DNA of 8,969 nucleotides from Thermoanaerobacterales bacterium (GCA_012841995.1 DUTQ01000362.1:1-8969), one strand, 5' to 3'; shown: positions 1 to 6,771, counted from the first letter of the stretch. The notes: generated by a model not told the origin, from the sequence alone. Numbers and translations are program-made.

Positions 1-51
1 AAAAAAGGAGTTTTATTAAAAAATTTATATACTATAAAGTCAAGTTTGTGA

Positions 52-75
52 AATCATGTATAATTATACATGATT
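52..75. promoter_or_regulatory. Perfect 24-bp palindrome, candidate ARG box (ArgR/AhrC operator) upstream of rocD
   Basis: The 24 bases at 52-75 are identical to their own reverse complement. The central 18 bp (55-72, CATGTATAATTATACATG) fit the ArgR/AhrC ARG-box pattern TGNATWWWWATNCA at every fixed position. In Bacillus subtilis AhrC activates the roc arginine catabolic genes, so an ARG box before an ornithine aminotransferase makes biological sense. The site is centred about 105 bp before the predicted rocD transcription start, further upstream than a classical overlapping operator. Alternative: outer arms (AAAG and CAAG left, CTTG and CTTT right) extend the pairing around a bulge, and a T-run follows at 82-87, so it could also be a terminator for a gene left of the window. 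The symmetry is seen; the regulator is inferred. Confidence 0.55.
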
Positions 76-93
76 CTTGCCTTTTTTCTTATA

Positions 94-111
94 TGATATT
101 TTTTAATATCA
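94..111. repeat. Second inverted repeat in the rocD upstream region
   Basis: TGATATT (94-100) and AATATCA (105-111) are exact inverted copies separated by TTTT, about 24 bp before the rocD -35 box. It does not match the ARG-box spacing, so it is either a different operator, part of a looped regulatory region with the palindrome at 52-75, or chance symmetry in AT-rich DNA. Confidence 0.35.
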
Positions 112-134
112 ACTCTAACTTTGATAAATAGGCA

Positions 135-163
135 TTGACATAAGTTATGCTTGAGTGTATTAT
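135..163 (+). promoter_or_regulatory. Sigma-A type promoter of rocD
   Basis: TTGACA at 135-140 is a perfect -35 box. TATTAT at 158-163 is a good -10 box, and the spacer is exactly 17 bp. Transcription would start near 169-171, leaving a leader of about 25 nt with the rocD ribosome binding site AGGAGG at 181-186, 8 nt before the ATG at 195. No attenuator or riboswitch fits in so short a leader, so control is most likely by protein binding to the upstream inverted repeats. Confidence 0.8.
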
Positions 164-194
164 TATTAGTAATTAAAATTAGGAGGTCTTTTCA

Positions 195-1388
195 ATGTCA
201 GAAACTCAAAATTTAATCAAAATTACAGAGAGTTACAGTGCAAAAAATTATAGCCCACTTCCAATTGTCGTAATTAAAGCTCAAGGCGTTTGGGTGGAGG
301 ATCCTGAGGGCAATAAATATATGGATATGCTTAGCGCATATTCAGCAGTCAATCAAGGACACAGACATCCCAAAATTATTTCAGCACTAAAAGAGCAAGC
401 GGATAGGGTTACTTTGACATCAAGGGCATTTCACAATGATAAACTTGGACCTTTCTGCAAAAAAGTAGCAGATTTAACTGGAAAAAACATGGTTCTCCCT
501 ATGAATACTGGAGCAGAAGCTGTTGAAACAGCAATTAAGGCTGCTCGCCGTTGGGCACATTTTATAAAAAAAGTGCCTGAAAATTCAGCGGAAATTATAG
601 TCTGCAATAACAACTTTCATGGTCGTACTACTACAATTATTTCATTTTCCTCAGAAGAAGAATATAAGAAAGGGTTCGGGCCTTTCACACCTGGCTTCAA
701 GCTAATCCCTTATGGTGACATTGAGGCATTAAAAAAAGCAGTAACTCCAAATACTGCCGCATTCCTAGTTGAGCCCATTCAAGGCGAGGCAGGTATTCGA
801 ATACCAAAAGAGGGTTTCTTGAAAGAAGCATATGAGCTTTGTAAACAAAACAATGTTCTGTTTATTGCTGATGAAATACAGACAGGCTTAGGACGTACCG
901 GAAAGCTCTTTGCGTGTGATTGGGAGGATGTTGTACCAGACGTTTATGTACTGGGTAAGGCATTAGGTGGTGGTGCAATGCCAATATCAGCTGTTGTTGC
1001 CGATAAAGAAATATTAGGTCTTTTTGAGCCTGGTTCACATGGTTCAACATTTGGGGGCAACCCTCTAGCTTGTGCTTGTGCTATTTCGGCCCTTGAAATA
1101 ATCGAAGAAGAAAATCTAGTTCAAAATTCCCTTGAAATGGGAAATTACTTTATGGATAAATTAAAACAAATAAAAAACCCCATCATTAAAGAAGTTAGAG
1201 GAAAGGGACTGTTTATCGGGCTTGAACTTTTTGAAAAAGCAAGGCCATATTGCGAAAAACTAATGGAACACGGCTTGTTATGCAAGGATACTCATGAAAA
1301 TGTAATTCGCTTTGCTCCACCTTTAATAATAACTAAAGAAGAGATAGATTGGGCGATGGAAAGAATTAAAAAAGTGCTGTGTGCTTAA
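195..1388 (+). CDS. rocD: Ornithine aminotransferase (ornithine--oxo-acid transaminase)
   Basis: A cytosolic PLP enzyme of class III aminotransferases. It moves the delta-amino group of ornithine to 2-oxoglutarate, giving glutamate-5-semialdehyde (which cyclises to pyrroline-5-carboxylate) and glutamate, and so joins arginine/ornithine breakdown to proline and glutamate. The 397 aa match the family length. Visible marks: the [11 protein letters not shown]-phosphate loop (106-113), FHGRT (141-145), EPIQGEAG (193-200), [11 protein letters not shown] with the PLP-ring Asp at 226 (226-236), the Schiff-base Lys at 255 in LGKALGGG, and STFGGNPL (284-291). The N-terminal SAKNYSPLP also fits ornithine aminotransferases. 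ATG at 195 sits 8 nt after AGGAGG and is the clear start. The gene has its own promoter, stands alone, and ends in the terminator at 1387-1431. Acetylornithine aminotransferase is the nearest alternative, but the N-terminal motif favours RocD. Confidence 0.92.
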   Translation: MSETQNLIKITESYSAKNYSPLPIVVIKAQGVWVEDPEGNKYMDMLSAYSAVNQGHRHPKIISALKEQADRVTLTSRAFHNDKLGPFCKKVADLTGKNMVLPMNTGAEAVETAIKAARRWAHFIKKVPENSAEIIVCNNNFHGRTTTIISFSSEEEYKKGFGPFTPGFKLIPYGDIEALKKAVTPNTAAFLVEPIQGEAGIRIPKEGFLKEAYELCKQNNVLFIADEIQTGLGRTGKLFACDWEDVVPDVYVLGKALGGGAMPISAVVADKEILGLFEPGSHGSTFGGNPLACACAISALEIIEEENLVQNSLEMGNYFMDKLKQIKNPIIKEVRGKGLFIGLELFEKARPYCEKLMEHGLLCKDTHENVIRFAPPLIITKEEIDWAMERIKKVLCA

Positions 1389-1431
1389 AAAAAAGACTGC
1401 CGGCGTTTTGAAAAACGACGACAGTCTTTTT
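1387..1431. terminator. Bidirectional Rho-independent terminator between rocD and selC
   Basis: AAAAGACTG (1391-1399) pairs with CAGTCTTTT (1422-1430). CG pairs with CG, and CGTTT with AAACG, around a TGAA loop, with two single mismatches in the stem. On the + strand it ends in five Ts just after the rocD stop codon. On the - strand it ends in eight Ts, about 70 nt past the end of selC. It therefore can stop both converging units. Confidence 0.88.
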
Positions 1432-1499
1432 ACTCTCAATTCACGTTTTCCGGAACTTGTTTATTTCTTAAGCCACAAGAAGATTGGTGAATTTTTGAT

Positions 1500-1594
1500 T
1501 GGCGGGAGTATGTGGGAATCGAACCCACCTCGGAGGTTTTACCCCCGATGCTGGTTTTGAAGACCAGAAGGCCCACCAGGACCTATCTACCCCC
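1500..1594 (-). tRNA. selC: Selenocysteine tRNA, tRNA-Sec(UCA)
   Basis: The 95-nt product has all bacterial tRNA-Sec hallmarks. The acceptor arm runs from GGGGGUAG to AUACUCCC plus discriminator G and an encoded CCA (1502-1500). The D-stem is an unusually long 6 bp (AGGUCC/GGGCCU) with a 4-nt UGGU loop. The anticodon arm is CUGGU-CUUCAAA-ACCAG with anticodon UCA at 1560-1558. A long variable arm (UCGGGGG/CCUCCGA, 7 bp with one G-U) follows, and the T-arm is GUGGG-UUCGAUU-CCCAC. The eighth acceptor pair appears to be a G-A mismatch, with one G-U at pair 4. It is charged with serine, converted by SelA using SelD-made selenophosphate, and carried by SelB, all encoded just upstream on the same strand. 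Confidence 0.97.
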
Positions 1595-1606
1595 TTGCGG
1601 TTTACT

Positions 1607-1635
1607 ATTTTAACAAATTTATTTTAAGCTTTCAA
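1607..1635 (-). promoter_or_regulatory. Dedicated extended -10 promoter of selC
   Basis: On the - strand TTGAAA (1635-1630) is a good -35 box, followed by exactly 17 bp and TAAAAT (1612-1607) as -10. The -10 is preceded by TGT, giving an extended -10 (TGn). The start would fall near 1600, a few bases before the mature tRNA 5' end at 1594. It lies wholly in the gap between the selB stop and selC, so the tRNA can be made independently of the protein genes. Confidence 0.75.
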
Positions 1636-1658
1636 TACTATTCTTTACTTAATGTCTA

Positions 1659-3581
1659 TTATAAATACAGATTACTTCCTGCTGATCTCTTTTCTCCTAT
1701 TCTTTTTGTAATCTTCATACTATCCAAGTGCTCTAAAATCGGCACTGCATATTTTCGGGTAGTTTTAAGCATATCCCTAAACTCTGAAACTGTCAATTCA
1801 TTATTTTCCAAGAAATGGTTTTGCAGTTTCTTAATTGCTTTTTGAATTGATGCTTTAGACACAAAGATCTCATCGTTTAATTTTGTGAGCATACCTTCTG
1901 CCAAAAGTCGATACAAAATGTCTGTTGCTTGATTCCTCTGGTTTTCCGGAAATATTGAAATTAGATCTTTTGTAGAAGGTGGAGACCACATGTTTGTGTT
2001 GTAAACTTCCATTATTTTATTTTTAATCTCGAGATGCATATCATCTAAAACAACCTCAAAACCAAGCCTTTTTACTGTATTCTTACTAACCTCAAATAAA
2101 TCCTGCTCTATCCACTTTTCCATCAAACCTTCGAAAAGTCTTTGCTCTAAATTTAATTTACTTCTTAATTCTTCCTTGCTAATGCCATCGCTTATGGGAT
2201 AGTTTTTATGATAACTCTCCACTATAGCAATAGCCTTATCTTTAAGATTATCACCATATTTTTTATTTAAAACCAAATCTTCCCCATTAATATTTAATAA
2301 GACTACCTTATTCTTATCATAAAGATTTCTTATAGTCTTTTTAACCTGGTCAATATTCTTTCCAACATATGGACATATATCTTTAAGAAACATATATCCC
2401 TTCCCGAAGGTTTTCAACAGGCCATAAGTAAATTCCTCAATATCCCCATGTAACGCCTTGTTTAAAATATCAATGGAACGTTGCTTTTCTGCCTTTTTTA
2501 GCCGTCTAGGATTTGGATAGATTATCTGCCCTCCCCCAATACTTATTATTGGAGAATAGCTTCTAATGACAAAATGATCTTTATATGCACATGCCACCGA
2601 CTCTTCAAATAATAACTCGGCAAAGCAGTCCTCCCCAGGATTTAATTTTTGTCTATCAAATAACACCATCCTAGCCAATACTTCTTTTGTTCCAACATGG
2701 ACTCTGACTCTCGCCCTATTTTTTAAAGGCCATGGCGCATCTTCCATAAGTTTTAAATACACATATACTTTTGAAACCGAAAGCAATGTTCCATAAGGTG
2801 CTATAACATCGCCCCGATGAATATCATCTGTCTTCACGTCCACTATGTTAAGAGCTGTCCTCTGACCGGCTTCAGCTTCATCTACGCTTTTATCATGGAC
2901 CTCCAGCGATCTTACACGGGATTTTATTCCTTTAGGGAAAATCTGTATATCTTGACCTGTTTTAACTTTCCCACAGAGAAGACTTCCTGTAACAACTGTT
3001 CCAATACCTTGTAAAGAAAATATCCTATCAACGGGCAAGCGAAAAGGGGACTCGAGATCTTTTTTTATGTCATAATTGCATATTTCATCTATAGCCATTC
3101 TTAACCTGTCTAACCCTTCCCCAGTTGTAGAAGATACAGGAATTACAGGGAAATTTTCTAAAAATGTTCCCTTAATATGCTGCTTTATGTCTTCAGTCAC
3201 TAATTCAAGCCACTCATCATCAACGAGATCTGCCTTCGTTATAACAGTAATACCCTTCTTAATATCCAGTATATTTAATATGTTTAAATGCTCCTTGGTT
3301 TGAGGCATTATACCTTCATCAGCTGCTATGACAAGAAGCGCAATTTCAATACCACTTACACCAGCAAGCATGTTTTTCACAAATTTTTCATGTCCGGGGA
3401 CATCTACAATTCCAACTCTTCGGCCTGAAGGCAAAGTCATATGCGCAAATCCAATATCAATTGTAATGCCACGTTCTTGTTCCTCTCTTAGCCTATCAGC
3501 ATTAATGCCAGTGAGAGCCTTTATTAAAGTGGTTTTGCCATGATCTATATGACCTGCAGTCCCAATTATCAAGTTTGTCAT
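1659..3581 (-). CDS. selB: Selenocysteine-specific translation elongation factor SelB
   Basis: A cytosolic GTPase that binds Sec-tRNA(Sec) through its EF-Tu-like part and the SECIS hairpin of the mRNA through its C-terminal winged helices, so that UGA is read as selenocysteine. The 640 aa are typical (E. coli SelB is a little over 610 aa). G-domain motifs: GTAGHIDHGKT (7-17), switch I RGITID (38-43), DVPGHEKF (60-67) and TKAD (115-118, the usual SelB form of NKxD). Beta-barrel domains follow to about 365, including the IGGGQIIYPNPRR segment. The rest is charged helical sequence fitting four winged helices, the last ending in FRDMLKTTRKYAVPILEHLD. ATG at 3581 overlaps the selA stop (ATGA), with GGGAG upstream, so translation is probably coupled to selA. 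Confidence 0.97.
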   Translation of the reverse strand: MTNLIIGTAGHIDHGKTTLIKALTGINADRLREEQERGITIDIGFAHMTLPSGRRVGIVDVPGHEKFVKNMLAGVSGIEIALLVIAADEGIMPQTKEHLNILNILDIKKGITVITKADLVDDEWLELVTEDIKQHIKGTFLENFPVIPVSSTTGEGLDRLRMAIDEICNYDIKKDLESPFRLPVDRIFSLQGIGTVVTGSLLCGKVKTGQDIQIFPKGIKSRVRSLEVHDKSVDEAEAGQRTALNIVDVKTDDIHRGDVIAPYGTLLSVSKVYVYLKLMEDAPWPLKNRARVRVHVGTKEVLARMVLFDRQKLNPGEDCFAELLFEESVACAYKDHFVIRSYSPIISIGGGQIIYPNPRRLKKAEKQRSIDILNKALHGDIEEFTYGLLKTFGKGYMFLKDICPYVGKNIDQVKKTIRNLYDKNKVVLLNINGEDLVLNKKYGDNLKDKAIAIVESYHKNYPISDGISKEELRSKLNLEQRLFEGLMEKWIEQDLFEVSKNTVKRLGFEVVLDDMHLEIKNKIMEVYNTNMWSPPSTKDLISIFPENQRNQATDILYRLLAEGMLTKLNDEIFVSKASIQKAIKKLQNHFLENNELTVSEFRDMLKTTRKYAVPILEHLDSMKITKRIGEKRSAGSNLYL

Positions 3582-4984
3582 AATACGTCTCCCACCATCT
3601 CAACAATATCATTAATAGCACTTGTAGATATAGTCCTCATATCTAATAAATATCTCTCATTTTTTATCCTTCCAATCACTGGTATTCTAGAAGCCCTAAG
3701 CCTTTTTGATAGTTCATCAGGTGATAGGCCTTTAATATTAATTGCAACAGCCTTTGTAGGAAACTCTTCACCTGGAAGCGAACCTCCCCCAACCTGTGAT
3801 TCATCATCTACTATACTTACGCTTCCATTTTCGCCTATCACCTTTTTTAATTTTTCTGCTACTTCTTGTGCCTGTCTTTCCATAACATCAATTGGCCTAG
3901 ACAACATCTGCAGGATTGGAATCTCCTCTAACATATCATCTCTATAAAACATCAATACCTGTTCAAGAGCCGCAAGTGTTAACTTATCAATTCTCAACGC
4001 CCTTGTAAGTGGATGCTTTTTTATCTTTGACACATATTTTTGTTTGCCGATGATTATCCCTGCTTGAGGGCCCCCCAATAACTTATCACCGCTAAATGTT
4101 ATAATATCAATATCAGCCTTTACTGAATCCATTACTGTTGGTTCTTCCGATATACCATAATGCCCTAAATCAACAAGGACACCGCTTCCTAAGTCCTCCA
4201 TAACAGGTATATTATGCATTCTTGCCAATGTCTTTAGCTCTTGTTTACCAACTTCTGAAGTAAAACCCCTTATTTGAAAATTACTTGTATGTACTTTCAA
4301 AAGTAAGGCAGTATTCTCATTTATGGCCTTTTCATAGTCTTCTATATGTGTGCGATTTGTAGTACCTACTTCAACCAAGTGGGCCCCACTTTGAGCCATA
4401 ACATCAGGTATTCTAAAACTCCCACCAATTTCAACCAGCTGACCTCTAGAAATAACTACTTCCTTATCTTGCGCCAATGCTGAAAGACAAAGAAATACAG
4501 CCCCTGCATTGTTGTTTACAACCAGGGCATCCTGTGCGCCAGTTATATCAGCTACTAACTTGTTTACATGGCTATAGCGTTCACCTCTTGCTCCTTTTTC
4601 TAAATCATATTCAAGGTTGCAGTATCCAGATGCTGTATCAAGAATTCTATCTATTGCTTTTTTAGGTAATGGTGCCCGACCAAGATTCGTGTGGAGTACA
4701 ACACCGGTAGCATTTATCACCTTTTTTAAACTATAAGGTGATTTTGAAAGTTTCGTTATTGAAAGACTTATGACATGTTTTTTTAAATCGTCTTCATCTT
4801 TTTCAAAAACAAAATTGCCCTTCTCCAATAATTTTAAAAGCATTAAGCGAACATCTTCTATGCTTTCTCTTACCGCATTTGTAAGCATACTTTTATTGTA
4901 TTTTTCAGTTAATTCTTGTATCTGGGTTGAATTGAGTACCTCATCAACTTTTGGCAGCTTCTTTAAGACCAGATTTTTATCCAA
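3578..4984 (-). CDS. selA: L-seryl-tRNA(Sec) selenium transferase SelA
   Basis: A PLP-dependent decameric enzyme that turns Ser-tRNA(Sec) into Sec-tRNA(Sec) with selenophosphate from SelD. From the chosen start it has 468 aa, close to E. coli SelA (463). Marks: the N-terminal LVLKKLPKVDEVL, then INATGVVLHTNLGRAPL (about 90-106), the NNNAGAVFL segment, and the PLP Lys in SGDKLLGGPQAG (Lys about 301). Start choice: the frame stays open up to a GTG at 5041, but that lies deep in selD with no ribosome binding site. TTG at 4984 has AAGGAG (4998-4993) exactly 8 nt upstream and begins where the family similarity begins. It then lies 13 nt after the selD stop. The 3' end overlaps selB by 4 nt. Confidence 0.96.
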   Translation of the reverse strand: MDKNLVLKKLPKVDEVLNSTQIQELTEKYNKSMLTNAVRESIEDVRLMLLKLLEKGNFVFEKDEDDLKKHVISLSITKLSKSPYSLKKVINATGVVLHTNLGRAPLPKKAIDRILDTASGYCNLEYDLEKGARGERYSHVNKLVADITGAQDALVVNNNAGAVFLCLSALAQDKEVVISRGQLVEIGGSFRIPDVMAQSGAHLVEVGTTNRTHIEDYEKAINENTALLLKVHTSNFQIRGFTSEVGKQELKTLARMHNIPVMEDLGSGVLVDLGHYGISEEPTVMDSVKADIDIITFSGDKLLGGPQAGIIIGKQKYVSKIKKHPLTRALRIDKLTLAALEQVLMFYRDDMLEEIPILQMLSRPIDVMERQAQEVAEKLKKVIGENGSVSIVDDESQVGGGSLPGEEFPTKAVAINIKGLSPDELSKRLRASRIPVIGRIKNERYLLDMRTISTSAINDIVEMVGDVL

Positions 4985-4992
4985 TCCAATCG

Positions 4993-4998
4993 CTCCTT
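4993..4998 (-). promoter_or_regulatory. Ribosome binding site deciding the selA start
   Basis: AAGGAG, 8 nt before the TTG at 4984-4982. It starts at the last base of the selD stop codon (TAA, 5000-4998). This argues for the TTG start and against the GTG 57 nt further upstream, and suggests ribosomes finishing selD re-initiate on selA. Confidence 0.75.
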
Positions 4999-6038
4999 TA
5001 GTTTTCAAGGACAATACTATATTCTGAAGGTTCTTGTACACTTCCTATTACAGCCGCCCATTTAACACCTTTAGCCTTTAAAGTATCCATTAGGGTTTGA
5101 ACTTTGTCTTGTCTAACAGATATTAATAGCCCCCCCGATGTTTGGGGATCGAAGGCAATGTCAGCCAAGTTTTCTGGAACACTAGACTCTATATAATATT
5201 TACCCTCTATATATCTCTTGTTATGATATAAACCTGCTGGTAAAATCCCCATAGATGCCAAATCATCTGCTCCTGGAAATATCGGAATGTCTTTAACATT
5301 TATTTTAATAGTAACATCTGATGCAGAAGCCATCTCATAGGCATGTCCCATGAGGCCAAATCCAGTTATATCAGTAATTGAATTGACACCCACTTCTACT
5401 GCGGCTTCAGATGCTTCTTTGTTTAAAGTGCTCATGATTTCCACATGCTTTTTCTCTTGAAAACTATCCAACATTTCCGCCTTTAGGGCTGTTGAAACGA
5501 TTCCAGTTCCAATAGGTTTTGTCAAAATAAGAGCATCTCCAGGTTTGGCATTTGAGTTTGTCAATATCTTATCTGGGTGAATCTTACCTAGCACTGATAA
5601 ACCATATACGGGTTCAGGATTTTTAATCGAGTGACCTCCTCCTATTATGGCTCCTGCCTCCACCACTTTATCAAAACCGCCAAGCAAAATTCCAGGTAAA
5701 ATTTCTTCAGCTAAATCCTCTGGACAGCAGACAATGTTTAAAGCCAGAAAAGGCCTCCCGCCCATTGCATAAACATCGCTTAAAGCATTACAGGCGGCAA
5801 TCTGTCCAAATGTATATGGATCATCCACAATTGGCGTAAAAAAATCAGTGGTGCTTATTATCGCTTGATTTTCGTTTATCTTATAAACAGCCGCATCGTC
5901 GGAGGTATTAATTCCAACTAATAAATTTTCATCATCAATTATAGGTATTTGTCGCAGTACCTGCGCCAAGGCCTGTGGGGCCAATTTAGCCGCTCACCCA
6001 GCGCTACATGTCAGCTCTGTAAGCTTTATCTTTTTCAA
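4998..6038 (-). CDS. selD: Selenide, water dikinase SelD (selenophosphate synthetase), a selenoprotein with in-frame UGA
   Basis: Makes selenophosphate from selenide and ATP (releasing AMP and phosphate), the selenium donor for SelA. Start: TTG at 6038-6036, 8 nt after AGGAGG (6052-6047). Translation gives MKKIKLTELTCSAG, then UGA (codon 15, 5996-5994), then AAKLAPQALAQVLRQIP and on without interruption, 346 aa counting Sec. Sec15 aligns with catalytic Cys17 of E. coli SelD, and Lys18 with its essential Lys20. Further marks: the ATP/Mg site NTSDDAAVY, STTDFFTPIVDDPYTFGQIA, NALSDVYAMGG, the glycine-rich GGHSIKNPEPVYGLSVLGK, ITDITGFGLMGHA and FDPQTSGGLL. A conventional caller would begin after the UGA (a TTG at 5984, with no good ribosome binding site) and lose the active site. 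The gap to comEA is 65 nt with no convincing promoter seen, so it may be co-transcribed from upstream. Confidence 0.95.
5949..5969 (-). promoter_or_regulatory. Candidate bacterial SECIS hairpin in selD
   Basis: Starting 25 nt after the UGA, UUG-G-CGCAG-GUA-CUGCG-A-CAA folds into 3 bp, one G-A mismatch, 5 bp and a GUA apical loop (or 4 bp with a GGUAC loop). The loop lies about 33-36 nt past the UGA. From memory, the bacterial SECIS consensus has an apical loop roughly 16-37 nt downstream with a G among its first bases, so this fits near the far end. It should bind the SelB C-terminal winged helices. The hairpin is seen; its function is inferred from the UGA and the neighbouring genes. Confidence 0.72.
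5994..5996 (-). other. In-frame UGA selenocysteine codon of selD (Sec15)
   Basis: UGA as codon 15, in the context CSAG-U-AAKLAP. Both sides are typical SelD sequence in the same frame, and the position is that of the catalytic Cys in non-selenoprotein SelD. With selA, selB and selC present, recoding is a far better explanation than a nonsense mutation. Confidence 0.95.
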
Positions 6039-6046
6039 AATAAACA

Positions 6047-6052
6047 CCTCCT
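6047..6052 (-). promoter_or_regulatory. Ribosome binding site that sets the selD start
   Basis: A perfect AGGAGG, 8 nt before the TTG at 6038-6036. An in-frame GTG three codons earlier overlaps this site and so is not a usable start. The placement upstream of the UGA is independent support for translation running through codon 15. Confidence 0.85.
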
Positions 6053-6103
6053 AATGGTTAAAATTTGTAGTAGATATAAAGTATCCACCGATGTTAGACT
6101 TAC

Positions 6104-6733
6104 TTATCTTACACTGATTTGCTCTTTTATCTGTTCAAACTTCTTTTCTCCAATACCTGATACGTTTTTTATTTCTTCAATTGAAGTAAAAGGTCCATTT
6201 TGACTTCGATAATCTATTATTTTTTGGGCAGTAGCAGGCCCAATCCCCGGAAGTGTGTCTAATTCCTGCAAATTAGCTTTATTTATATTTATCTTGTTAC
6301 TGTTTCCAGAAGTAAATCCATTTATAATCCCTGATTGAAATGTTTCGCTTGGCTGGTCTGTTTCAGGAAACTCCCCGATCTTTGGCACATATAGGGCATC
6401 TTCATCTTGAAGTTTTTGAGCAAGGTTGATTTTAAACAGATCTGCCTCTTCAAGACATCCACCAGCCAAATCAATTACATCTTTTACCCTTGCCCCATCA
6501 TCAAGTGAATATACTCCAGGGTTTCTAATTGCTCCCATTACATATACCATTATTTCGCTTGTCTTGTCCTCATCAGCTGACGATGATACCGGAATAGTAT
6601 CATCTTCTTCAAGCTTGAATGCTATATCTGGTTTAGATTTAAAAAAAGCATAGTATGTAGTAATACAGCATAAAATTACCAATATTAATAGAAATCCAAA
6701 CAGAATCTTTTCACGCTTGCTAAAATCAGGCAT
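6104..6733 (-). CDS. comEA: ComEA-type DNA-binding competence protein (SLBB plus helix-hairpin-helix)
   Basis: A membrane-anchored DNA receptor of the type that binds incoming double-stranded DNA outside the cytoplasmic membrane and hands it to the ComEC channel. From ATG 6733 it has 209 aa. A short charged N-terminus precedes one membrane helix (ILFGFLLILVILCCITTYYAFF, about 10-31), then an acidic Ser-rich linker. An SLBB domain follows (about 61-121, VYVMGAIRNPGVYSL), a second linker (about 122-146), and a C-terminal tandem helix-hairpin-helix DNA-binding domain (ININKANLQELDTLPGIGPATAQKI and VSGIGEKKFEQI). ATG 6733 is chosen because a GGGGGTGA ribosome binding site lies 5 nt before it; an in-frame GTG at 6742 has none. 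Domain order matches Gram-positive ComEA. No comEB or comEC is adjacent, and the nearest genes serve cobamide and Sec synthesis. Confidence 0.9.
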   Translation of the reverse strand: MPDFSKREKILFGFLLILVILCCITTYYAFFKSKPDIAFKLEEDDTIPVSSSADEDKTSEIMVYVMGAIRNPGVYSLDDGARVKDVIDLAGGCLEEADLFKINLAQKLQDEDALYVPKIGEFPETDQPSETFQSGIINGFTSGNSNKININKANLQELDTLPGIGPATAQKIIDYRSQNGPFTSIEEIKNVSGIGEKKFEQIKEQISVR

Positions 6734-6771
6734 CTCATTCACCCCCGAGGATATATAAGGGCCACACTAAT

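Noticed and set aside
1..51. End of a gene at the left edge
   Set aside because: The stretch is AT-rich with stops in all frames and shows no recognisable coding sequence. The GGAG at 7-10 has no start codon at a usable distance.
1438..1493. AATTCAC (1438-1444) and GTGAATT (1487-1493) inverted arms between the terminator and selC
   Set aside because: Seven-bp arms 42 nt apart in AT-rich DNA are weak evidence. They may help fold the trailer of the selC transcript, but nothing else supports a function.
1500..1594. Leucine or serine tRNA (also with long variable arms)
   Set aside because: The anticodon is UCA, the D-stem is 6 bp and the total length is 95 nt. With selB next door, tRNA-Sec is the only good reading.
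3540..3947. 135-aa open frame on the + strand across the selA/selB junction
   Set aside because: It is antisense to two unmistakable genes, is rich in Ser/Thr/Ile as expected from the complement of their codons, and matches no family I know.
5970..5982. GGCC-CCACA-GGCC hairpin as the SECIS element of selD
   Set aside because: The stem is only 4 bp and the loop has no G. The hairpin at 5949-5969 is stronger and has a G/U loop. It could still stack with it, so it is not fully excluded.
4998..5984. selD starting at TTG 5984, giving 328 aa
   Set aside because: It lacks a ribosome binding site and drops the active-site segment. The frame continues through a UGA in the position of the catalytic Cys to a well-placed TTG at 6038.
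6039..6103. Promoter for the sel operon in the comEA-selD gap
   Set aside because: A TATATC-like -10 can be picked out, but no -35 resembling TTGACA lies at the right distance and there is no extended -10.
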